From contig PDUO01000060.1 in the NCBI GenBank assembly GCA_003008705.1, positions 109,701 through 173,700 on the forward strand: a DNA stretch of 64,000 bases, given 5' to 3'. A model generated the notes under the pieces. That model was not told the origin of the DNA. It was given only the letters and a program-made list of their open reading frames with translations, and made no database searches. The DNA comes from Pezicula radicicola (taxonomy: Eukaryota; Ascomycota; Leotiomycetes; Helotiales; Dermateaceae). Both the position numbers and the translations under genes were made by a program. This document shows positions 11,680 to 22,131 of the stretch, piece by piece (position 1 is the first letter of the stretch; every line of letters begins with the position of its first letter).

Positions 11680-11990
11680 CACCTCTATATCAATAAGTGT
11701 AGTTGCGTTATTGGTACACGTAGAAGTGATAGCTCTATAGCTGCACATTCAGCTTCGCTAACACCGCTACCTCCCAACTGTAGGCCACCTCACATCTTCC
11801 TACCCCAAGTCTTCCCCTCAAAAAGACATCTACTAGAGAGAAATTCCAATCGATTTTGCAACATTCCTTAAAAATTCTCTCCTACTTGATATATATTTAT
11901 GTTCTTGCAAGTTTTGCCTCAAAATGGGCAGTGACTTAATATTCTTCTGCTTATATTGGCTTAGAGTAGAAGTTTTCGAACTCAGATTAG
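11680..11990 (+). pseudogene. decayed chimeric copy of the 8.5 kb orphan gene
   Basis: About 11680-11895 aligns with the leader of the intact gene (about 8065-8300), for example TATTGGTACACGTAGAAGTG against TCATTGGTGCACGTTGAAGTG. About 11898-11985 then aligns with codons near residues 427-455 (9795-9880), for example TTCTTGCAAGTTTTGC against TTCTTGCAAGCTTTGC. About 1.5 kb between the two source segments is missing. Many of the differences are C-to-T or G-to-A in the copy, as expected from RIP acting on a duplicate, with some transversions and small indels. No frame remains open. Confidence 0.7.
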
Positions 11991-12788
11991 CTTAGGATTA
12001 TTGTTTTCTTTTACAAGTTTTGTTTTTAGTTTTGGGGACCTAGGCATTATTGTGACTATTTTCCTGAAAAGAATTACAGCTGGCTTAGTATGATATAGTA
12101 GATTATTAGTGCAAACTTTCAGGGCGTTGTTTTCCCTTGAATTCAGTCTTGTAAGACTAACTCTCACCTAATACAGTACGTTCTCAGGAACCTACGATTA
12201 AGGAGAGGTAAGATTATCATGTTATTTGAGGTAATGCTTAGGCTGGAACAATCGTCGCGTGCATCAGCGACTAATACCGCTAACTTCGGCAGCCTTTTGC
12301 ACCTGTATTTGCGTTCGGTGTACTATCACTTCAGATGCACCAGCTCTTTGGGTTAAGCGCTCCTGCTTTAGGAAATGATGCCCGGCGTAATTCTGAAGCT
12401 TGTGCTCTAAATACATCATACGTTACTTATATCTATCCGTTAAACTAACCATTATGACGTAGAATGGCTGGAATCTAAGAAAACATTCTGTACCACTTGT
12501 AGCTCTATATGGGACTTTCAAAATCGATATTCGAGGGTCAGAATACCTCGGCTGCTATGTTCTAGCTGGGATATGCATGGGGTTAAGAGAAAATTCTGTT
12601 GAATCGCTCAGGTGTATGGATGGATATACAGTCCCTTCACGCTTCCTATTACACACTATCTAAAAAATGCTGATGAGAAGTTTCCTCTTCGAGTTTTGGA
12701 CAAAATTTGAAACCTGTGGAACTAAGAGATTGCCAATATACAGTCTCCCTAGTTATCCAAGAGTGCTCCAAGCTGACCTTAGAAAATC
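11991..12788. other. intergenic, nothing recognised
   Basis: Stops are frequent in all frames. It lies downstream of the minus-strand HET gene and may include its 3' region. No repeat recognised. Confidence 0.4.
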
Positions 12789-14767
12789 TCAAACAAGAAC
12801 GATTTCCGTATCCATTGTCTTTTCAAACCAGGAATTCGCTAGAGTATCCGTTTTCGTATTGTCATAGAAAGCCAATAAACCCAGGCGCTCATACATATCT
12901 GTAAACATCCTTGACTGTCGTAGCACTAAAGCCTGTATATCGCCGTCCATAAAAGAACCTACTAAGAGGCAGTAGACTGTGGATCCAGATCTTAGAAAGT
13001 CAAACTCCTTTTCATTCGATAGTGGCACATCTGGAATAAAGGATCTAGAGATATCACCACAGGTCAAAGTGTACTTTATAATAGCAGAATCGTCGCCTCT
13101 ACCCCCGAAATAGGATAGAACAGCTGGGACTACTGGTCCGCGAAGCTTCATAGTGGCCTGTTTGACTGAACTAAAAGGGTCGATTCCGCTAGGAATAATT
13201 TGGGTGTCAATGATCTTGACTTTCTCATCGATGAGCTTTCTTTCTGGATATGATATGCTCATGCGATCACCTTCAAGAGATGCCCATGACCACGACGGCG
13301 TTTGTGCACCGGGCTGGGAATCTCTGCTTGCCAAAGGCCCTTCTCTGGTTCCGGTGTGTTGGTTTTCTTGAGGACGTTTTTTCAATACACGCCAGAGCAA
13401 AGCTTCTGGCAAGTGATTCGACCAAAGGCCCACCAGATACTGTATTGAGGGATTGCTTCTGTGCAATCGTCTTGCGATGCCAGAAAGCGCTGGTAATCGG
13501 TCCTTACGAAAGGTTAAATCCCGCGCAGAGTACTCGGCAACTATTTGAGGCCATATTTTGAGTTCAACGACTTTCCAACGCCAAGGTTCAATAGCTAGCT
13601 TCGATGGTTCTGCTTGGTTGCGCTGAATTACTTTTGAAAACCCTCGCTTGCTGTGGTGCCGCAGTTTTGCGCCTGGAACATAAACGCCGCATTCGCACCG
13701 GATTGCACTCCTACATTCCCAGAAGAGCTCGTCTGGAAGATAGTGGAGGACCCGTGTCGCTAGGAGACGTTCTTGGTAGGCCCATGCTCTGGTGAGAAGC
13801 GGAATGTTAGATTTTAGCCCTTTCGCAGCTTCAGTCGACAAGTATGGGGAATCATTTCACGGACAAACACTGAGCATTTGTCGCCATTGTTATCGACACC
13901 ATAGATCTTGTTTGGTTGGCGACGGTGAGAGAAAATACCATGGGTGGGATTGGATGCGATGCTGGCAGAGATTGTTAAGAGCGATGCCTCGTAGATAGCG
14001 CCCATGTTTGCCGCTTCAGTTTCCCAATCATCTGCGTCATCCTGGATGATACAGAGCGAGTCAATCCATATATATCGCATTCGAAGTTTTCGGGTGATTG
14101 TCACGGCATCTTGAAATGTCTTGGGTAAAGATTCCCACGTTATGCCATCCATTCTCTCACATAGTGTAGCTTTTGTAGTTTTTAGAGGCTGATTATTACC
14201 CCAGCAATGGCTTAGAGTGAAATATGTACCTTCAGTACCTCTTGTTTCGACGAGTTTAAGCTTTTGAGAATCGGCTGAACCAACATCAACGAGTCGAGAC
14301 GGCAGGGCTGCATGACTGGACTGGTAGCAATCGGCATGATCTTCCACGCAATTTCTAATCCAGTCCTCGATTCGCTGAAAGCAGCTCTCGGATTCTGAAT
14401 CTACCGCAATCTCTGGTTTTGTCGCAAATAAAGGCCAGGAAGACGGCTGATTTGGTTTGGTAAAGAATTCTAGACGTAATGGAGCAACTGCGTTTGCCAG
14501 TCTGGAGCGTCTAGGATTTCGTGTCATACGAAGTCCTGCCCAAACTAGGACGCTTAAAGTACGTTGACGGTCATTATCCCAGCTGAATTCCACTTCAAAA
14601 TCTTCCGATGGAGTTATAAATGTTTGAATCCCTTCGAGAATGATTCGACAGGATGGGCATCCTTCTTTGGCCGCGTCCTTGAGAAGCGCGACCGAAGTGC
14701 TTTTTGGATGACCCTCGCTCAGCTCAGGATTTAAGCCATTGCAGTGAAGACAATACGGCGAGTTCAT
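12789..14767 (-). pseudogene. HET-domain (heterokaryon incompatibility) gene, frameshifted
   Basis: The 5' part (14767 to about 13845) encodes a Cys-pair N-terminus (YCLHCNGL, then CPSCRIIL) and a textbook HET domain: YFTLSHCWG, LPKTFQDAVTITRKL, RYIWIDSLCIIQDD and DWETEAANMGAIYEASLLTI. The frame then runs into a stop, but the expected continuation LSTEAAKGLKSNIPLLTRAW, followed by YQERLL, follows in the next frame without an intron. About one base is therefore missing near 13842-13845. The remainder (to 12789) is a normal HET C-terminal region. I chose ATG 14767 because the frame upstream of it has no ATG before a stop. HET proteins trigger cell death on contact between incompatible strains. 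Here the product would be truncated after the HET domain unless the shift is a sequencing error. Confidence 0.75.
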
Positions 14768-15065
14768 GTCGTTGACGACTGTAAGCGTGACTACATCCAG
14801 CTTCGTCGTTGGCACTCGAGGGATTGATTACCCTTCGTACGCAGGGGACAGTTCAGCCTGAGGCATTCATTATACGGCGACTAACAACCACTACGCTCTT
14901 GTGCAGCATCTTTCAGGCTAAAAGAACTTGAAAAAATAATAAGATATTCAATCTTAATTTTGATCTAATTTGCGCAATTCTTAATTGCAAACTTTTGCGC
15001 TTAATTGAAAATAAAGCCCAAATACTCAATCGTTTCCCACTCAGAGGGACCAGATCACGCGGGTG

Positions 15066-16532
15066 CAACAGGGGGTGTAGGAATTACGTGCGCACGGGCC
15101 GAAAACACCAAAAATCGAAACCGACGATTCCCTTGAAATAATCAACAACAACCTATTCCCTTACTATGGCTCCACCAACTCGATTAAATCCTTTCCGAAC
15201 CCCATCCCCCGAACCTCTTGCTGGAGGAGAAGCTACAACTAGAAGGAAGTGTAGATTCTTTGACGCGTTAGCTAAAGATGGCCAGACAAAGTCGTTGAGA
15301 CGTATTTCAGCTGACTGCAAGATTTCAGAGAGTTGTGGTCGAAAATGGAAGAAACAATGGGTCGAATTAGGGTCTACAGCAAAGAAGCCAACTCGACAAA
15401 GGTCTAAGGTACTTGGGCGTACATCTAAAGTTACGAAATCGATGTGTAAAATGCTTGTTTCTCCCTCTCGAAATCCCGTCCGAAAAGAGCCATACGAAGC
15501 CCAGATTTCATACCACGATATACCTGTTAAGAAGCGCCAATTACAACATAAGTTGAAGGAATATACTAAGGGAGGTGGACGGTACACTTGTGCCTTTGTT
15601 AAGAAGGTTATTTCAGAGAAGAATTGCTATGATCGTATAACCTATGGTCTTACCCATGTTTATGATTCTCTCTTTGGTTTTTTCGATCATATCGTATATA
15701 CGGACGAAGCCCACATAGATCCAATATCTCAGCCCCAAGGCAGAGTACTTCGAGAGCGAGGAACGCGCGATAACCCAGAGAATATTGAGCAAAGGCCACC
15801 ACTAAAGGGTGTACGGTTTCATATTGCAGCGTGGATCTCTTAGTAGGGAAAAGCAGAGAAATTAGAGTTCTATAACAATGAGGAAGATAAGATTGAGCAA
15901 CCTCCTTATCCTAAGAAGCCTCGTCGTCGCCCTACGACTGAAACAGAAGACGAATATCAATATCGAGTACAAGAATGGGAGGCAGGGAAGCCTCATCAGG
16001 TTGAAATCAAGGTTAAAGGCAACGCAATGACACAAAAGTACTATGTGGAGCGTCTTCTACCTATATATTGTCAAGCCATCGAATCTATGAGGCAAATCGA
16101 TGATAAACCATGGCTTCTTCAAGAGGATGGCGACCCTTCTCACGGTATGCGAAAACAAGGGCTTGCACAAGAATATAGAAAGCGATACAACATCCAAAAC
16201 CTTTCCCATCCTACGCAGAGTCCAGATCTTAATCCTATTGAAGGTATTTGGGCTATTATAAAGCAAAGATTAAGGCGTAGAGTCTTTGATTCTGAGGAGG
16301 AGATGAAGGAGGCCTTACAAGAGGAATGGGACAAAATTAGTATGGAGGAGATACGCCATCGTATTACTGATATACCTAGAAGATGCGCAGAGCTTATTAG
16401 ATCAAGTGGGAAACCCATCAGAGGCAATAAGTGGTGATGTTATTTTATAATTAATAAATGTCTCTATTTTCTTGAATATATTCAATTTGGTGAGGCTGGC
16501 CTGTGCGCACGTAATTCCTACATCCCCTGTTG
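15066..16532 (+). mobile_element. Tc1/mariner-type transposon with about 35-bp terminal inverted repeats
   Basis: The left end CAACAGGGGGTGTAGGAATT (continuing ACGTGCGCACGGGCC) and the right end read inward as CAACAGGGGATGTAGGAATT (continuing ACGTGCGCACAGGCC). The 35-bp arms differ at two sites, both G in the left arm and A in the right arm. The element is 1467 bp and carries one transposase frame. The flanks show GGTG on both sides rather than an obvious TA duplication, so the exact ends or target site are uncertain. It sits between a minus-strand HET gene and a plus-strand HET relic. Confidence 0.85.
15166..16437 (+). pseudogene. Tc1/mariner transposase with tandem in-frame TAG stops
   Basis: One continuous frame of 424 codons is interrupted only by two adjacent TAG codons at 15841-15846. 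The N-terminal region is a helix-turn-helix-type DNA-binding part (SLRRISADCKISESCGRKWK). The catalytic core shows VYTDEAH, LQEDGDPSHG and SPDLNPIEGIW, the DD/E triad pattern of Tc1/mariner integrases. The frame is otherwise intact up to the stop at 16437. TGG-TGG to TAG-TAG (G to A twice) would explain the tandem stops and fits RIP. Autonomous activity is unlikely unless the stops are read through. Confidence 0.85.
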
Positions 16533-16689
16533 GGTGAGAGGTGGCTGATTAGTCAGCCAAACCCCTCTACCAATTGGTAACTACCAGTGAGTCTGGTGCA
16601 CCTGTAGTAAGTAGGTATGGCACATGCCAATTTCGGTTACCAGAACAAGCGTGGATAGTATCGTAAAGCTTAGTCTCATATCTTAGCTA

Positions 16690-18540
16690 TAGGTTACCGA
16701 GGAAGAAATTCAGGAGGGCTAGCTCGCTAATGAAATATATCAACAAGCTCGTGATGTCGTTGTCTGGCTTGGGTCCAGATGGTGGTAATAGCGAAAATGC
16801 TATAGAAAATCCTTCAGGTGGTTGCAGTACTTCATCAGCGCCGTGATGGGCTGTTCTCACCGTCTGCTACGAAACGGATCTTTTCTGATCCACCATGAAA
16901 AATGAATATTCAGGCTCATGGATAACTGATTTGCGGAACCTGTTGCGCTCACTGAACAAAGAATCATTTAAAGCACTGCTTTACTTCTTCGATAGACCTT
17001 ATTGGGAACGACTCTGGGTAATACAAGAGCTTACACTAGGAAGCAAGACGATGCCTGTTATTTATGACCGCAAGACCGTTACATAGGAAACTATCCGAGA
17101 TGCTGTCGTTTTAATTATATACGTTGGCTTCGATATTTTCTACGATAGTATTACAAAAGTTACTAGAGAGTCCTACAAAGTGTCGTCTAACCTCTTAAGT
17201 CTTCTAGGCTTATTCTAGGTAGTTGCAATTAGTAATATTAACGCAAATGTCAACTCTACTTTAGCCTTTCGAGCTGAAGAGAACCAGAAATATCAACATC
17301 AATATCAAATGGCAGGAGATTCAAGTGGCGATTCGTCGATTCCTTCCGATACTTCTCCCTCGAGCGCTCTAGTAAATCTCAAGCAGCGTGCTCATGCACC
17401 ATCAATTTTGGAGATCATGGAAATAACACAGGGGCCAAGTGTTTCCTCCCAAGCGACAAGATCTACGGCAGCCAGAATATCTTTGGGATGCCTGAAGCAG
17501 CCCGTATCGTTCCAAATTATAGCTTATCTACCAGCGTAGTATACATCCAGTACACAACATCCTTCATTTCAGCAACGAAGAGCCTAGATATTCTATCCTT
17601 TTGTGTAGGTGTTGGTACTGAACTTGATATACCGTCATGGGTTCCCAGCTGGAAGGAACGCCAGCTTACATTTCCTCTTCAAAACCGAGCTGTTCTCAAT
17701 ATGGCTTCAAAATCCCTTCCAGCTTTGGTGTCCTTCACAGAAGACACAAGATACCTTACCTGTAAAGGGCTTCTCGTCGATAGGATTGGTGGATTAGGTG
17801 GTGTTCAATCCCGCACTCGTGAGATTGCTGCCAGGTTTAGGGGATCGCTGAACAACATACAATCTTCCAACACAAGGCTTCCTGCTTGTGTCAAGAAGCA
17901 GAATGATTACGTTCGGGCATCAATGGTCTGGAAAGTGCTCTGTGCAGCATCAAACGACACCACCAACACCATGACACTAGAGAATCTTGAGATGCTACGC
18001 AGGATCTATACTAAAGAGCCGCCATCAGGTAACGGAGTTGATGCATGGGTATGGGATTTCATCGACGGTTGCGCAGATTTTTCCGTCTGCGGAAAGCCTC
18101 TCCGCTATTACTTTAGCGACAAGATTAAAAAGCCTGGTCCGCTTGATCACGCCAAGCTCAAGTATCTGTCTTGGTTCATGGAGACTAAGAATGTTCGAGA
18201 ACCGATGCTATGGCATAGTCTCATTCGAATAATGAAAGCGACTCGAAATCGCCGCCTGATGCTATCTGAGTATGGCTACCTAGGTTTACCGCCGATCAAT
18301 GCGAGACCTAGGGATTTAATTTGCATATTATACGGATGTTGTATGCCGATGTTGTTGAGACCAGCAGGTACAAATTACAAAGTCATAGGGGAATGTCAAC
18401 TTCAGCAAGCTATGAGTGGGGAGAGACTTGAGACAGCAGCTGGAACGAGATTTGTTGATGGTAAGCTATTGAACGTTTCCTCAACAAATCCCCAGTTGGA
18501 GGACACACCGCGTTTGGTTGAAAAAGTGCCCACTCCTTGA
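16690..18540 (+). pseudogene. second HET-domain gene, heavily decayed 5' half
   Basis: Fragments in several frames follow HET-gene order. EIYQQARDVVVWLG lies at about 16725-16780, and RPYWERLWVIQELTLGSKTM at about 16996-17050. CFLPSDKIYGSQNIFGMPEA then runs into a continuous frame to 18540. That last frame (ATG 17488, 350 residues, open upstream without ATG) carries the typical C-terminal signatures SLDILSFCVG, IPSWVPSW, GYLGLPPINARPRDLICILY and YKVIGECQLQ. The 5' part has many stops and the HET motif core is not recoverable. The downstream half might still be transcribed, but a functional HET protein is unlikely. Confidence 0.7.
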
Positions 18541-19066
18541 AAAATGTTGTCGGATCAAAAGTTGAGGATCACGAGGAGAAAGATTTTGCTCTCTGTTGAT
18601 TGCATACTTTTACTTAAGCCTCTACATCACGCATAGCATAGTGTGATATCTCACTCGTTTTTACAACTTACTGCCACTGTGGCCGCTGGCTAGACTATTT
18701 TTGTCTCTGCAGGACATATTGTGTAACCTATATTCAAGTGCCCTTCCTCGCTAAACTAAACGTTGAAATCAACATAACATTCTCAAAAGCTAGACTTTTT
18801 AAATTGTATCAAACCATGCTACCTAGACAAAGATCTTCAAACTCTCGTAGATGATAAGTATACCTTCTTTAAATTAGTGCGGCTTCTACCACCACGTTTG
18901 CCGATATATCCCAGAAGTAGGAGTGTCACAACCGATTTTATTTTATTTTCTTAAGTTTAGGTACGTTAAAGCTTAAAATTGTTACTCAACTTAAGCAAAT
19001 TCAAAAACAAAGTTCTTTTATATTGCTATACATCGCTATTTTAATAACAATAATCTTCACACAATC
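18541..19066. other. AT-rich intergenic, nothing recognised
   Basis: Tail-to-tail interval between the HET relic and the dehydrogenase. Stops in all frames. Confidence 0.4.
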
Positions 19067-20157
19067 TCAGTCATAATTAGTATTAGAAGAAACAGCCTCC
19101 CACTCCTCCAACAACCTCAAAGTCTCATGACACTTCTTCCGAATCTGCTCTACGGCATCCGAACCCAGCGCTAAACTAACAGGAAACTCCTTCCCAGCTG
19201 CATCATTTTCACCCTTCACTGTATCAATGATTCGCTGTACGCCTTTCGCTGGATCCCCCGGTTGTTGATGATGAACTCCTTTGAATTGTGTGAAGAGTTT
19301 TTCAGTCAGTGGTTCGTAATCGGAGATTTTCGTGTCGATGTAGACTGTGTTATTGGCATTTAGAAGCTCCGTTCGGAAGAATCCTGGCTCTACTAGGAGG
19401 GTTCGGATTCCGAAGGGGGAGGTTTCGAGTTGGAGGGTTTCTACTGCACCTGTTTTCACCAGAGACTGGTAAGTAACATTTTTTTGTTGGGGAGGGAGGA
19501 AGTGGAAGTATTGTGATTGTGGTTGTGGTTGAAATTTGTGCCGTTGAGGGTATAGATTAGTAGGTAACATACCTCGCAAAGCAGACTTAGATCCACAATA
19601 TGCACCTAATGTTGGAATTCCTCCCCATGCTGCCGTTGATCTGACGAATACAAAGGTCCCAGCTTTTCGTGCTCGGAAATGTGGAAGGAAGGCGCGGGCT
19701 ACGCCTATTGTTCCGAAGACGTGGGTTTGATATTGTTTGAGCCAATCTTCGCGACTATATTATGGGTACCAATCCGTGATATTAGCGGCATATCCCTCAA
19801 TTCCATCTCGAATTAAACCAAGAGCTGAAAGGAGGAAAGATGGAAAGACTAAGAACGGAGGGGAAGAAACATACCTGTCATCCTCAACAGTCCCAAAATG
19901 CGAATATCCAGCATTATTAACAACTACATCCACGCCCCCATAGATAGAAATAGCGTCCTCAGCAATCTTATTAAACTCGGCCTGGTTTGCAAATAAGTCC
20001 AATTTCAAAATCGAAGCTCCTGCTGTTTGAAATGGGAAATTTTGGTGGTGTCCCGCGCTGTGGCTATTACGTTTTCTCCTCGTGCAAGTAGCTTTTTGGC
20101 AAATTCTAGGCCGAAACCTGAGGTTGTTCCTGTGATTAGCCAGGTTTGTGGTGCCAT
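19067..20157 (-). pseudogene. classical short-chain dehydrogenase/reductase, one-base frameshift in exon 1
   Basis: Exons 20157-19875, 19754-19573 and 19449-19067, introns 120 and 123 bp with GTATGT donors. The start MAPQTWLITGTTSGFGLEFA contains the TGxxxGxG nucleotide-binding motif. VVNNAG and the catalytic YCGSK (Tyr, Lys) follow, then FGIRTLLVEPGFFRTELL, as in fungal SDRs related to oxidoreductases of unknown substrate. The frame of the start (VIATARDTTKISHFKQ) does not meet the frame of the rest (AGASILKLDLFANQ): about one base is missing near 20030. All splice phases agree once that base is counted, so the gene was recently intact or the base is an assembly error. Confidence 0.8.
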
Positions 20158-21075
20158 TGTCGCTTGGTTCAAGTTTTTTTGTGTGGTTTGAGTGATGAAG
20201 TATAGGAGTAGATTGGATATGCGAATGCTTAATTCTCTTGATTATCTCGCAAGTCCACAGTATGATAGCCAAGTACCTTGCCTATCTACTTATACTTTCT
20301 CCCAACCGGCTCATAAGGGATGGAGATGTCTCTAAATGACGAGATGACTTAATGGCCACATACCTGCAAAGCAAACGACATTCTTACCAAATCAATGCCC
20401 GATCCGACGAGCTTACGGAGGTGCGAATAATGTATCGTCACTTAAGCCGAAGGAATTTGTTCGTTTCGGAATTTTGCTATGTAGCCCTCCGCCGAAAGAA
20501 TTTCGGCCGATGGTCAATCGGTCGGCTCGCTTAAATATTGGCTTGCTGATGTACGGAAGTAGCGAAAGTACAAATAGGTAGCCAATACTGCCTACCGATT
20601 TGTGCGAAATTAATGACTAGAATCGCACTAGAAGTGTTTGCAAGTAATGGATGATTACCCACGCGGATGACATCTCAAGCTAATGATTTCTATGCATGCA
20701 CCTTGTGGGGCGCTTCTTAATTCCGTATTTGCCAGCAACTTCGAATCGAAGCCAGTGTATACAAAATCATGAAGCAGGTCTTAGAGTTTATTTACTTTGC
20801 ATCGTATGTTCCTCGGGGGATATAAGAATTTTCTTCTATACTTAAGCGAGCTATATAGATTGAGAAAATTAATATGTCGTATCAAAACCGTTTTAGAACA
20901 TAAGATTCACAATGATCGCGATATTCTTAGGAGGTTCCAGAGCTATACACGAGAAACCTATCTTTCTGCTAGATATGCAGAATTCACAAATATTAGACGG
21001 CTCATGAAATAAATTTGCCGGATTCATGAGCTCGTTAAGACAAAATATTAAATTGTAATAGAGAGAAGATATTAT
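20158..21075. other. intergenic; possible unrecognised relics
   Basis: A stretch at about 20797-21012 keeps a 71-codon frame rich in Arg, Leu and Tyr without a recognisable family; it could be a relic. GCCGA/TCGGC words are repeated at about 20440-20520. Nothing else. Confidence 0.35.
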
Positions 21076-21345
21076 ATGGGATTGTGTCAGCTATTGTGGC
21101 CCATTTTGTCATGTGTCGGAGTATATCCTCATTTTGGCCATAATTGCTTCTTCTTTTTCGGGCCTTTGGCTCAGGCCTCTAGCAACCCTGTTTTCAATTG
21201 TAGCGCTCTACGCGCAATGCCGTCGCATCCGGAATGCCTTATTTTGTATGGAAATCAGGCTCCAATTGATGTTTAGCTCCTGTATATAAAGGCCTACTGC
21301 CTCCCACTCATTTTTAAAAATCAGACAATTCAGACTCTCACTCAA
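21076..21345 (+). repeat. LTR-like dispersed repeat, copy A
   Basis: About 114 bp at 21135-21248 is nearly identical to the reverse complement of about 54673-54788. A second block (about 21250-21340) matches the reverse complement of about 54470-54550, including a TATATAAAGG box at 21283-21292. The boundary near 21085 (TGTCAGC...) and the internal TATA box are compatible with a solo LTR, though its 3' end is not identifiable. Compared with copy B it lacks about 140 bp that lie between short ATTTTGT direct repeats. Confidence 0.6.
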
Positions 21346-22131
21346 ATGACCACTATTGTGCTCGAGGGTTCATAGATTGATTTTAATGCTCGTTTTTAGG
21401 TAGGTTATTAAAAGTTTTCCTTTCAGGGGGCCTCCCTAAGCGAGGAACTATTCGAGTCCTTTCGTGCGATGATTTTAGTCAGTATATTGAGCCAGTAGAG
21501 CGCTAACCATGCGCAAGTCTCTATTAAATCTAATACTCAATGCTTAAGATATCTAGCAGTTAGCTAATATGTCACACCGTTATACAAGTTATATTAAACA
21601 GCCAACCCTATGGCTAACAACAAGTAATCTACTTAGCTCAGCCGACGAGTCAAGGAGACGTCAATTATTTAGGAGTAAAAGTCGGACAGTCCGCCTCTAT
21701 CTCGACCCGAACTTATCGGTTCCGGTGAGTTTTCTCGGCGTGGGGAACCTTTTCTTGGCTTGCTTGCTGCCCAGTGTTTGCCCAGCCAAGCGCCAAGGAG
21801 AATAGTGGGAGACAACGAGTAAAAACATGAAGGACTGATCCTGATGACCTTAATTACATTGATTTGCTTTCTGCCAAGTAGATTAAAGACGTGCAATACA
21901 TGGGATGGAACTCAATTGAGTACTATACTTTTCAGATTCGCCACGCCATGTACCTAGAAGGTCCCGAAAATGAATTTTGATGATTGCAAGAATGGGATAA
22001 GAAATCGATTTTAATATCGCATCGTCCGCTCAAGTCAGGCACATAAAATGAAGATATACCCTTAAGAATTTCGGGTATTAGGTGTCTTCATATTACCTGC
22101 TCGAAGGGATTAATTTTCAAAACCAATCAAG
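21346..22131. other. intergenic upstream of MFS gene
   Basis: No gene recognised. It probably includes the MFS promoter and the remaining decayed repeat. Confidence 0.4.
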
